DNA of 64,000 nucleotides from Schistocephalus solidus. Lineage: Eukaryota > Platyhelminthes > Cestoda > Diphyllobothriidea > Diphyllobothriidae. A program made the position numbers and the translations under genes. Under the pieces are notes generated by a model. It saw only the letters and a program-made list of their open reading frames with translations. It had not been told where the DNA came from and did no database searches. Positions 36,941-48,600 of this stretch are shown here, one piece after another (positions within the stretch are counted from its first letter, which is position 1; each line of letters opens with the position of its first letter). The DNA lies in contig WEDG01003952.1 in NCBI GenBank assembly GCA_017591395.1, positions 226,501-290,500 of the forward strand, in the 5' to 3' direction.

Positions 36941-38082
36941 TTAAGGTTGCACAATTTACAGAAAAACTGCATTAATTAAATTTGTACATTTTTTCGAGAC
37001 ACTTTCTATCGTCCGATTCCAAAAGGATCAGACGACGTCAAGAGGGCTTTGAATTTCTGACGTCTTATCTTCTGTTCTTTCTATTTTGGGCAGGCAATTG
37101 GAATTTATATTTATCTCAAGAAAGCATTCATAAAACCATTTTAGCAAAAGGCTGGAACATATTCAAAAACTAAATATCTTTTTTGGTTTATTTTTGTTAG
37201 CTTTACCCTTCTGGCAGTTATAAATTTTACCTTGAAACAGTTTCAAAAAATTAGTGTAAAACATTTATGAGCAGATTCAATGAAGCATAGTGGCTTGATA
37301 TTGATGGCCGTACGACAAACTTCAGAAGCCTTCCCTATATCTATTAATTTATCTTTAGAAATTTTTTTATTATGGCAGATGCCTCTCAAATATTTTATCT
37401 ATTTTCAGAGAGAGCTTTTCAGCAACTCTATGTACTCTACCAAATACTAAAATGTGTTGTGAGGAAAGAAATTTTGTTTAGGGTTGAAGGTTTTAAGAGC
37501 ACTGGCACTCGAACTAAATTAGAAAAATAATTAATTTCAGCACGAGATTACGGTTAGTAGTTGGTAGCCTGACTAGCATCCATAAAGTTTGGCTAATTAA
37601 ACGGCTAAAAGGCCTGGTCAACTAAAATATCAGTTGCCTACATTGCAGAGCCACATGGGCGACTGACATAAAACAGGATCGCTTTCCACTGTTTTATGTA
37701 AACTTTAAAAAAGTAACACTGACATCAGAAATTGCATATTTGCCTCAAAGCTACAAAGCAAATGTATAAAAAAAACACGCGTGTCAGTGGAGCCTTACGA
37801 CAGTTGGATTGGAATAAACGGGACAGTAGGGTGTTTGCTGGATATTTTCACATAAATGGGTTGAGGAACCTGCAGGGACAATTTATATTTAAGTTGCAAT
37901 TATGGGTCCAAGGAGTTCTTTGCAGATCTTCATTTTTATGGAACGTCTCGAGTATCCAATGTAGGTCACAGTTAAATCATTTGCGTGGACTGTACAGACT
38001 TAGCACATATATAAAATAGAAACACTAGCTTTCGTCTATAAACCTAAATATATCATTAAATATATCATTAATATATCATCCA

Positions 38083-38138
38083 TGTGAACATATTCATTCC
38101 TCTGATTGTTTTCTGTCAGGGGAACGAATATGTTCACA
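38083..38138. repeat. 23-bp inverted repeat with 10-nt loop
   Basis: Arm 1 (38083-38105) begins TGTGAACATATTC and arm 2 (38116-38138) is its reverse complement with two mismatches; the loop is TTGTTTTCTG. It is preceded by three tandem TATATCATTA-type words (38046-38080). It would form a stable hairpin in RNA or a cruciform in DNA. No flanking gene explains it. Confidence 0.85.
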
Positions 38139-39399
38139 TTGATTGCGCATAATATTGAACAATGACCCTTCTATAGCGAAATACTGAACGTATTTCTCAT
38201 ATTTTCCCTCCGTCTGCAAATCTTTGGAGACGTAGAAACTGTATATTTAATATAAAAGTTACTCTCATAAAGTGTAAGATGATTGAAAACGCAAAATAAT
38301 AGTTCTCTTTAATGCAGGAGCATGGTTTTAAACAAGGCTTCATTGTCGTTTCATTATATTATTTTAAACACGGAGCACCTTTATCTGGCAGTCACACCTC
38401 ATTGGTGATAGCTATTGACTTTAAATTTAAAAGATATCCCAGGTATACGCATTTAATGATTTAAATAAAGAAAATTCTGGAGGCGACATGGAAAAGAAAA
38501 TTTATCGGGTGGAACAAACTATTGTATACCTTCTCTGATTTCTATTTTATCCAACATACGGCTATAAGGGTACCAGGCTATAAGAGCTTGATTCAGAAGA
38601 ATTTCTCATTTAAGCGGTCTGAAAAAAATTATCTGATATGGTGTTAAGATCAGTTTCCAATATCTAGATATGCATTTACGTAACTCAAAAAAGCCCAGGT
38701 AATTATTTTTATTACAGAGAATCAAAAACATCGATGGATAAAAGTTACCTTGAACAAAATGAAAACAGACACTTGCAGCACTCCGGATGAAAGTACCTTT
38801 AGCTCTATTTTGTGAACATTCTCGAAAAGCTTACCCAAAGTTTGGTTTTCATTTGTGATTCTGCTATTATTCTACCATTTCCACCGTTAAAATCCCTCCT
38901 ACTTAACGCAGACTAAGATCACGAAATTTACCATGCATCACTTAATGGGAGACAAAAGCTTTGCTCCAATTTTTTATTTCTTCCCCCATTGAGCAGATTT
39001 ATCTCCCCTTCTGGTCGGGATGTATCTTATTCTAGTTTTGGGGTTGCAACCTAAAACCCTGGAGACTGGGAAGCTAAAGAGTTACTCGTTGTGTTTGGGG
39101 TACATAAAAAGCTGTTATCTTCAAACACTACGACACCGGCAACATTTAATATCTGCAAAATCAAACCTGACAACACTTAGTTTAAGTGCCTAATTTTTTA
39201 AATTTCAGCGTTTGGTAAGCCGTTCACTAGTTTCATAGAATGCACACAGTGCCCCAAAAGCTATTCTTTAAAACAAAGGCAAGGAAATTACCTGAAGGCT
39301 TACACGTTCAATTTTCAGGAAAACATTTTCCTATTTAAAGTATAAACGGGGGACCTTTTGAGAAGATGTAAGGTATGGATTCCTTGTATGGCCGCCTAA

Positions 39400-39670
39400 A
39401 CAGGACACGGGAATAGGAACCGCCCACAATACGTGCGGCTTTGCGTCCGATTCCAAGGAAATTACGTTGAACATTTAGATGGGGGTTAAAGTTTAAGGTT
39501 TAAGTTTGAAGTTGAGGTCAGAGTTGGTCAGAGTAGGCTAAGAATTAAGGGATATTATCGGTCAACTGTAGGTTAAGGATAGAATAAGGATTAAGAGTAA
39601 GGTGACAGTTTAGTTTAGGTTAATGCAAGCGTTAAGACAAGGGTAAACTTGCCCTGTCTGTAATTAACCA
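39400..39670 (+). repeat. S3 dispersed repeat, long copy
   Basis: Colinear with the copy at 60640-60910: a leader with GATTCCAAGGAAATTACG, then irregular GTTAAGG/GTTTAAGG/GGTTAAGG words, and an end with CAAGCGTTAAGACAAGGGTAAACTTGCCCTG. The shared leader and end show that S3 is a defined element rather than a simple-sequence tract. Confidence 0.65.
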
Positions 39671-40815
39671 TTAGGTTAACTTTGGATCAGTGTGCTGGAC
39701 GGTTTTTATTCTCGGGTCCTGTTAAAGCAGTCATACAAGTCATCCCCACCAGGTTAAAACTATTTTTTTGGAGAGGGATCTTTAACTTAGGTTCCAATGA
39801 AAAAAAATACCAGCAAATAGTCCTTTGTTCTTTATTTGCATTCACAACACAGCCCAGACAGGAATTGAGAAAACCATAGAGATAAGCAACTGGCTAGTTA
39901 ATCTGTTAATAGGTTAACAAATAACGTCTGAACAAAGCCACGGCATTACGTCTTATAATCAATGAGTGGCATGGTTCGATCAAAATTTTGTCACATTAAT
40001 CCAACCGTGTCTTCCTTAAAACCTCCGTCTGCAGATTTAGCAGACAAACAACGCATATTAATTGTTTTGGTTCAAATGAAATCTTCGTTCCACTTTACTC
40101 ACGTCTAGTTGATCATTGAATAGATTTCATAATGAACTCTAAATAAAGCCACGAAATTAACCCGACTCGATTGCTATTAAAAAGTGAGAGGAGTCTTCAA
40201 AATTAGAGCCTCAGTGGTTTACGTTTGAGGCTTAAATTTGCTCAACCGGTCCTCAAAACCTATTTCTATTGATTCTGAAGAAATCGTTGTTTTCTTTATC
40301 AATAAAAAAGTTTAAATCACTTTTCAGAAAAATTCGAAAATAATCTCAATATTTTTTTATATTTACTCTTATTATGTGGAATAAAGGGCTCCGAATTCGG
40401 GCCCTCATGAGGTCATGCACCTGTTCGATCGTGATGGTTTTTGTTCGGCAAATGGATAAAAATGTTTTTTTTTCATCGTGCAGAATATTTCCATGAAGCG
40501 AACTGTGTTTTGTTAGTCGACTTATGACAGGTAAACTGGGTTTCGTGAAATTTGGAGTAATTTTCTGTATCAGTCCTTCAATCTCTGATAGCAAGTAACT
40601 GCTTTACATCTAGCATAAAACAGATAGAATCGAGATGAAAAAGAAATTAAAATGATCATTAGTAGTGAATTATTAGGAAACTGGTAACAAAAGCCTTCTT
40701 TTGCGAATAAATGAAACTCAATAGGTTCCTGACTCACTTAAATATTTAAAAATTCGTAAATAGAAACGAAACAAGCGCGAAACTCAACCAAAAATCTCAA
40801 AATGTGTTTTCTCAC

Positions 40816-41556
40816 CTTGCATCACCTGACCAAACAGTGTTTTGTTATTACTCCAAGCACTTCTCGGAATAAAAGATGATGATTTGTTTACCGAAACGTC
40901 CTGGAAACCTAGATCACTTATTGGGTCCTTGGTCTCATGGGTTCCAGCTTCATCACCATCTGCAACTTTACCCTCTGAAGACCGTGTGAATGACCAAATG
41001 TGGGGTAGATTAAGGGGTGAGTGTGCAGTGGGTGTGTGTGGATTAGTTGTTCTCACTGAGGTAACATTGACTGTTTGAGTCTCTTTGCCCGCATGGAAGC
41101 AACTCCATGCGCCGTCAATCGCGGCATTATACCGATTGATGATGTAGCGAAATTTCCAGATATTGTACATGTCTCGGACAAACGCATCCTCGATGCAGTC
41201 CACGCTGAAGAGCTCAGGACTGTCAGAACAATCCGGTAGACTACAGACGCGCTTGCAGTTCTCAAAACAGAGTCGAGTCTCCTGAATCAACGGACAAAGT
41301 AGATGGAGACTGTGCTGTTTTGAGGGTAGGGTGACCTCACAGGTGAGAATCACGACCTCCGCGGAGGTGTCTACGTATAATCGAACCTCACTTTCAGTAT
41401 TCCAGTATGATTTAGGTCCAACTGTGGTGCTGACTGTCTGAGTATCTGAGGCTTGCAGACCGAAAAACACGCCCAGCTCATCCACATTCTTTCCGTAGGT
41501 TGCAACTCCTAAAACATCATAAACTGATGGCATTAATTCACAAATTCTGATCAAAC
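40816..41556 (-). CDS. Exon A: Cys-rich, possibly Ig-like ectodomain exon
   Basis: The longest ORF of the window (271 codons, 40784-41599 minus). A proposed acceptor TTCTAAATTATTCGCAG puts the exon start at 41556; a second AG gives 41508; both are phase 1. The donor ATGCAAG|GTGAGA ends it at 40816 in phase 1. The product has a hydrophobic strand with Cys (VVILTCEVTLP), a cluster of seven Cys (LCPLIQETRLCFENCKRVC onward), an IWKF Trp and a GAWSCFHAG strand, i.e. a Cys...Trp...Cys order reminiscent of Ig folds, then a Thr/Ser-rich stalk with NVTS and NKT glycosylation sequons. It is predicted to be extracellular. No signal peptide is present, so at least one more 5' exon is needed. Family unknown. 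Confidence 0.65.
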
Positions 41557-42940
41557 CTGCGAATAATTTAGAAGTAATTAATTGCCTCACAAGAAACAAG
41601 AAGCGAGTATCGATCAGTACACAGGACTAGGAAATTTGATTGCGACTACGTAGCAGCAGGCTAATTTATGTAAATTTGGAAGGAGACCGTTCGCTGTCGT
41701 CTTGGCAAGTTGTTTATTTACTTTTTGATACCCACCTGCTTCCTTAAAATGTCCGTGGTGTTTTTTGCTATTAACATTGTTTGCCCGAGTTTGGAAATGG
41801 AACACAGACCAAGAGACTACAACTGCTGTATATTGACCTCCCCTAATATATAATATGCTAAATCAACTAAAAAGGGTTTATTAGGGCATCAAACGTGAAC
41901 TTTAACGTCAGAAACGTGATGGCCGAACACAGCATATTAAGGTCCCTATGTTTCTGAATGCCCACACAAAGTATCTTTGGCAAAAAAAGCAATTTGCGTT
42001 GTATCTATTTTTAACATTGATTTTCGATGCATTTATAAATTCAACTATATATTTTAACCAAAAAAGAATTCACAAATACATTCCTTCTTGTACGCGTTCG
42101 GTAGCAAATTACGTTCGCTTTAAATCATGTACTTGAAAAAACGGCATTTTATAGTTTCAGAAGACTTTCTAAATTTACGAATAATTTTGGACCGTACTGA
42201 CCATTACATTACATTCAGGGTTTCCCATCCGAAATTGGTCTATGAAAACTCACACATTTCTCTACGCTATGAGGAAGAGGCCGCACAGTGTTCACGGATT
42301 TTTCATTAGATTTGGATCATCTTGTATCCTTTATATGCAAAACTAACAAAATATGATGTATTATGAAGGAAAATGTTGCGGTCGTTGCAAATTTCATTAA
42401 ATAAAATTACTTTAAATCCAAATAAAAACTTTCTATAGATACAAAATTTGAAGAAAAGGTAATTTGTATCAAATCGAGTACAAGAAAGAATATTGTGGAC
42501 ATGTTTTGGATGAAATATATTTGAATTTATAAGTGCATTGAAAATCAGTACGAAAAAAGAATACTATGCAACTAGCCATTTTTACAGTGGGCGTTTTTGC
42601 ATGCGGTCAGCAAAAAGCTCGCTTAAAAGCCGGCATTCAGACGTGACTGAAATATATTCAGATTAGGTCACACGATAATCAATTATTTAAACCTCACCTA
42701 AGGACTGCATTCTAATCGGTAGTATATTTCAGAACTTCAGACAGCATTCACTGAGATAGAAAATCTACTTTATGTTCAATTGATAGCTTCATCTGCTATG
42801 GAGAGTCACATGGGGATCACTATTACTTTCGGCATGCATATTATTCCGATTCGGGCCTCTTAGTCCTAACGCGAGACTATCGGATCGAAGACGTGTGACC
42901 ATGCTAGTGAACATTATGAAACATAACTCCCCTGTATATT

Positions 42941-42957
42941 GGGGGGGGGGGGGGGGG
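42941..42957 (+). repeat. Homopolymer of 17 G
   Basis: An uninterrupted G17 tract. Its length in the assembly may not be exact. Confidence 0.95.
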
Positions 42958-43479
42958 ATAAGAGAGTGGGACAATTAAACGGATAGGAAAAAGATTTTTG
43001 TACGCCAATCACTACCACCATCACCTGTCGAAGTTTTCGAGGTCGCTATAACTGCTGATAAAACTCACATGGAAGCCGTAGATGAGTACTCGCACCGGAA
43101 AATAATAGTACCCATGAAAATCAAACGTGACGCTGAGCCTTCAGGTGCAACCCCCCACAGCTATGTATGCCCTTCGTAGGCTATTAGATTCATTTTCGAA
43201 CCTTTGCTGTGTCTTCATCAACACCACCTTGAGGATGCAATCTACTTTGCCCAACAAATCATTTTCCCCACTTAGTAACTCCGAGGAGAGCACCCGACGT
43301 GCAGTGATGAAGACGGATTCCGGACATACAGGTCTCAATATTTTTGCCGATTCTGCTCTAACGGAGTAGCTATGGCGTAAGGAGGAATGAGCAAGAGCTT
43401 TAAAAGCGACCCCCATATGTATTAGAGCACCAGGATTACTAGTGATTCAAGTATACAAAGACGATCATATAAGGAAATG

Positions 43480-43960
43480 TTGGAACACCTTTTATCCGGT
43501 AACGGGCACTATGAGTCCCCACCCCTCCAACAATGCTACCTATGTCCGGCGTCCTTGTTTAGGGCTCAATATCTCAAGGTCATGCAATTTCGCAGCGAAC
43601 GGTGTTGAACCCGCTGACATGCAAACACTTGAGCGACCTCCACTCACCCACACATTGGCGTCCAGATAGTCAAGCGCCACTTGAACACCCCACCTCTCTG
43701 CCAAGGCGGCATGGGCCACCAGACGCGCGCCCCTCGCTCAATACAGTGCACACACGCATTGGGAAAACCCATACCTTATTCCACAGACCTATTTAAGCAG
43801 CTGCCACCACTGTCTCGCTCTTGCTCAAGCTTGACTAAACACAGTCAAAGATAACCCTGACTTCGCCAGTGGCCACTGCTGCCTGAGACAGCAACTCGGG
43901 GTTCAGTGCAAAATAAATCCCTCACTCTCGTGTCCTCTGTCTCCTCCTAAAACTTGGGAT
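43480..43960 (+). mobile_element. LTR-like block (possible solo LTR)
   Basis: A GC-rich island beginning near TGTTGGAACACC. It has a TATA-like TATTTAAG at 43790-43797, an AATAAA at 43912-43917 about 120 bp further, and a GT/CT-rich downstream element (CTCGTGTCCTCTGTCTCC). This order is that of U3-R-U5 in an LTR. A matching second LTR, a clear primer-binding site, TG...CA ends or gag-pol coding were not found, although ORFs without recognised domains occur downstream to about 44.4 kb. An ordinary polymerase II promoter-terminator pair is an alternative. Confidence 0.3.
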
Positions 43961-44803
43961 TTAGCGTGATGATGATAGTGCTCGAAGTACAACCACCGCC
44001 TCGACACTACAGGCATGCTGATCTGCCGTATGAACCTGCACAGGAGCTCACCAAATTCGAGATGTCAAGACAAATTTGCGAACGTGTAGGACTAAATTAT
44101 AGCGCACAACAACCGCAACAATTAAATCCGTGTCAATATGCATACATTAGCTTCGCTCATTAAATTGCCCGAAGGTTAGTTTTGATGAGCAAATTCCGAT
44201 TCAACGCAGCTTTTCGCGGCTTAAGTTATTCCTACCATTTCTGCACAGCGAAATGTCACCAACTCTCGTTATTGTCCTCACAGCACCATCATGCTCCCGT
44301 CACCGTCAGCTCGGGCTGGACATGTTCGTTCTCCCTGCTCTGGGTACGCTATCCACCAAACTGCCAACGTCATAGGCACGGAGGCGATTTCTCTGCCACG
44401 TGATTAGCACATAGTAGCTTGACCGGACTCCTGCGAATTCATAGCAGCCTTAATAGTAGACCTCCGTCAAAAACAACAGCCAACCTTCCTCTAATTCGGC
44501 TTCCCTGCCAACACCCTAACTTCCGTCCCCTATAGACACTGCGTGGGACTCATTCGGTCATATTCGCTTTCACAGTAAAGCCACCAAACCTTGTCCACCG
44601 TAAGCCTCTCACAAAACCCATTAATCGCCCCATCTACCCTTCATATAACAGTTTTGCGTTGAATTGCGTCAGCAGTGAACCAAAAATCATATGGATTGAT
44701 GCATAGGTGGGAGGGTTCTAGGTGCAGCGGAAACAAGACGAGCCGAGGATTGATTTAAGCCTGGATTTCGGATGGGAGCTCAATTAATCGATGTATCGAT
44801 TTG

Positions 44804-45028
44804 TCACCGGTGCACACAGCCCTGCGCAATCTCCTCCAGACTTGCGTCAGTTATCACTGATTGGCTTCTACCACCTATAAGTGTAGTATTTTCTGTTGTT
44901 GCTGCTTCCTCCGACGATGGACTGCTACACGAGTCCGAATGCTCGGAATAATAAACCAAGTGTTTCGGTGCTGGACCAGTCTCCCGCTTTGATGCGGAAT
45001 TCTTTAGGTGGATACTTTCCAAACGCAT
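44804..45028 (-). CDS. Ser/Glu-rich ORF, candidate exon
   Basis: A 74-codon minus-strand ORF with a low-complexity acidic stretch (SEHSDSCSSPSSEEAATTE) and an ITDASLEEIAQ segment. Its amino-acid bias is more like real disordered protein than random AT-rich translation. It opens after an in-frame TAA with no good acceptor, so it would have to start at its own ATG, and it ends at TGA or at a weak CACCG|GTGACA donor in phase 2, which does not fit exon A. It may be the end of another gene or a chance ORF. Confidence 0.25.
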   Translation of the reverse strand: MRLESIHLKNSASKRETGPAPKHLVYYSEHSDSCSSPSSEEAATTENTTLIGGRSQSVITDASLEEIAQGCVHR

Positions 45029-45604
45029 AAACGACGATAGTTAATCTCTTCATCTGTCAAATGAGGGACTCGAGCAAGTTGTAGGTGCATTGTGGAAGAG
45101 ATAGAGGCCACCATCCTTATTATTAGTAATCGAATCTACCTAAAACTCCTGTAACGAGCAAAATAACGTTTGTTAAGGGATCTTTGGCTAAGGAATGACT
45201 AACTTTTCTATTGGAAAAGGTATGTAGATATAGTGTGCTGTTTACGGCCTTGATGACGACTCTGGTGCATGCTAGATTTAACCATCTGCATGACACGCGC
45301 GGTTTGTGTTGCATATCAACACAACCGTTGCGTCTAGACTGGGGTTTACGGCTGGTTTGGGAGAGAGTTAGTATCCAGTGCATACTTTTATTTCAGTTGA
45401 ATCAAATAAGTACGCCTTCACACTGTCGAAATGCGCTCTATGTCGCGAAAATGGGTTATCGCTATCGTTTTCAACAATGTCCCGACACAAAATACGATTT
45501 GGTGGGCAAACGCGCTGCTTTCGATAACTTCTCTTCATGCCAGTACAGTTATAGGGAAACGTTGGAACGTAGTAGAAATTTAAAACATGAGATCGATAAT
45601 ATTC

Positions 45605-45644
45605 GTCCGTTTTGGATCCTCTCTCGAACCTACCATCAGAAACA
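45605..45644 (-). ncRNA. Decayed PLE hammerhead motif
   Basis: On the minus strand CTGATGG, a 19-nt helix II segment (GGTTCGAGAGAGGATCC, mostly paired), AAAA in place of GAAA, C and GGAC. The motif is recognisable by the CGAGAGAG loop and by spacing, but three conserved positions are changed. It lies inside a 160-codon plus-strand ORF (45211-45693), which is therefore probably not a gene. Confidence 0.45.
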
Positions 45645-45699
45645 GTTGCAATTGTGGACCCTTCTCTGCAACTGTCTCTTTTGTTTGGTCTGAGAGATA

Positions 45700-48600
45700 A
45701 TCTAAAACGTGAGGTTAATAATGCTCTTGTTCCCTGAATAGGTTAAATTTTATACGGACGGTGATGCCGATTCTATGCGTTGCTGCAAACAAATATAAGT
45801 TCTAGTCAAGAACGCGCCATTCTACATGTTCTACATGCAAATGAGTTGCACTTGTAGCAAACTCGATACTCTCTGTAAGGTTCAAGAATTCAAGGCTTCA
45901 TTGCTGTTTGTAAACGAAAAGCGGTGAGTAAGAGAGAGTAAGGCACATACATCAGAGGCCTACTTTACTTTATACCGACCCGCGTTTAATTCGTTGCTGT
46001 CACCTTAAGTGCAGTTCTGGTAGTTTCAAAAACTGGATGTATTAGCTTTTTGATTTTCATGTAGAGGTGATCAATGCTAAAATGTCCTGGGGGGATGCAG
46101 AACTACTTATAGGCCTGCTCAGAGTGAATTTTAACCGAGAAAAGCATGCAGTACGTTGGCTTTAATTAAAAAAATCAAAACGGAACAAACTGCGCTCCTT
46201 TCATAACCCAATTGCATCGTTTACCTTCCTATTGCTTACCTAAAACGAAAAATTGTGCTGACGTTTTTATCATTTTTGTCGCCACACAGTCTTTTAATAC
46301 TACGTAGTTAACCAACTAACTGCTATATAGTGTCTTTTTTACATCAAAGTTGCTGTGGCATAAATGTTTGCAAAGGTTACAGCTTAAATTAGCTATGGTT
46401 TCGGAAACATTCAAAAATAAAGTGAGGACTGCATTTTTCAGTACTTAATATACAATAAGATAGTCTTTTGTTTGAAGGTTTAAGCTAGATAAGAAAGCAG
46501 AAAGACATCAATCTTCACGTGCAAGTAAGATAAATAACCACAAAAGGGCTGTCCAGTTTGTTTTGAGTTTCCCTTAATTTCAATGGACAACGTTAATATT
46601 TTTTCTCGAAAAAGTTGAAAACCTAGCATTGCTTCTCCCCTAATTTAGGTTAAATCTAAATGCCAAATGCTCTTCTTTTTATCGTGTAATATAACACTAG
46701 CAAATCTTATCAGCAGCAGACAGCCTTCTCAAAGAACTGAAGCAAAGGTCTGTGGGTTAGTGATGATTTATTGAACGACATCTCCACAATGAATGCAAAC
46801 TAATAAAAAACCCAGGACATTGAAGTGGTCTAGAATATCATCCAAAACCAGGCTTTTTTCCAATCCTATTAAACTAAAAATTGATAACAAGACAGAATAT
46901 TCATTGAAAAGTGAACAATTATTCGTTTGTTTTTTTGAATCATGATGCTAAATTTCATGTTCTGGATGAATGATTTTGAACATAATATATCGAAATGTAT
47001 TTTAAATCAGTTTATACTTGAGTAAAAGGGCTGAAAGAAGGTCGTAAACCTTGCTTTACCCCACATAATTTGGTTGCTTATCAGTAAAAACATTTAAAAT
47101 TCATTTAGCAGTAAATAAAAAACTTAAACTGGTTTTGAAATTATTTGTTATAAAACTACCTGCTATTTGTTGTAAAAAAAACCGTTTTAAAAAATTTGAG
47201 CCCTGGCCCATTCGTGAATTAAATTTTATGCTGCGCTGCTCCATCTTAAAATGAATTTTACGAAGATAGCAGAAATTGAATATTAAATATAAAGCTAGCA
47301 ATTTTTAGAAGAAAGGTCTTAAAAAAGCATTGGACGGACAGTAAACATACATTTACAATATTTACAGAGTTAAGCTTAGGTAATACATGACAGTAAGTGC
47401 TTTCTTAACTAGCTATTAAAATATTATGGGCATTAACGAGAAAGTCTTGCAATATAAGGCATTAAAATCCATCAATTATATCCAAATTTAGACGAATATT
47501 GCAATAACTGTCGGTTGTTGAAAATATCTGTACTTTTTGCTTATATTTTGCGCTGGAATGTATGTACATGAAAAGTATAAGAAACAAAACATCAAAATGT
47601 TTTAAGTTTTACAAAAGTTGGTATATTGTTGCATTCTTTTATGCTTGTACTGTCATAGAGATCTGAAAAAATTTATTTATGCTAGGCAAAATATTATGAC
47701 AAATAGAATAAAAATGCAAACTACGAACTTTATTTACAAGATTATGAGCTATCGTGTCTTTATGTGTCTTTATGGGAATAATACAATCTTAACTGCTCCT
47801 GTTCAATTTCAAAATAAACTATTTATAAAGAAATGTAAACCGAAGAAATAGGATTTCATATGCGGTTTCTTTTACTTCCAAGTATTTACCGATGAAGTTC
47901 AGGACGCTATGGTGGTCTCGCTGTAATCGCTACCAGATATAGATTTAAAAGAATGTATACTCTATTAGCACCTCTGAAACATCATCACAGCACGTGTAAA
48001 ATATCAACCAATTGATGATTTTCATGAATTTTCCTCAGAGATCAGTCTTTCAAAGTTTATCAAAAACAGTGAACGCATACACAAGGGTGGATTTTCAAAA
48101 ATCTGTGAACAACATAAATTAGACGACTATGCTTTTTTAAGCAAGCGCTCAGCTTAATAAATGTCACTTTGTCATTCCGAATATAACCTTGCCCCATTTA
48201 TCTAAACTCGAAAAAATCTAAAAGAACTTGGTCTAATGAAAAAGTAATAATTTATGTTTAATATTGAGCAATGGTGATTTATCTTTTCAGCTCTATCATC
48301 AGGAAGAAAGGTGTATTTAAAATTTCTCAGTGCTACGCGGTAGTTCCATTAGAGTTTTTAATTGAAAGTGCATTTCGCAGTTGGACAAACTGATCATTCC
48401 TTTGCACACATAAAATAAGTTGCTGTATAATTTTAAAAAGACATCTTATGGAATGCTTTCTTACCCATGATGAGTAACATACAAATAAGTTCACCTTTCA
48501 GTGCCATAAGTGGGACTAAAAATATAGTTTTTTTGCCAACGTGCAAGCTAGAAACTACGCGTTTTTATTGTATGGACTCTGATTGGTTCAATCACTTGTC

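Larger units (their letters stand above)
32200..39380. other. Intron-like AT-rich DNA without genes
   Basis: Apart from the AT microsatellite (36864-36940) and the inverted repeat at 38083-38138 nothing was recognised. ORFs are short and on both strands. A minus-strand ORF at 34888-35115 has some coding character but its phase does not fit the gene model. Confidence 0.45.

Noticed and set aside
43141..43416. 91-codon minus-strand ORF and overlapping 80-codon plus-strand ORF
   Set aside because: Some coding character in GC content but no recognisable domain; it may belong to a repeat near the LTR-like block. Not enough to call a gene.
45211..45693. 160-codon plus-strand ORF
   Set aside because: Its 3' part runs antisense through a PLE hammerhead remnant, so it is unlikely to be a gene.
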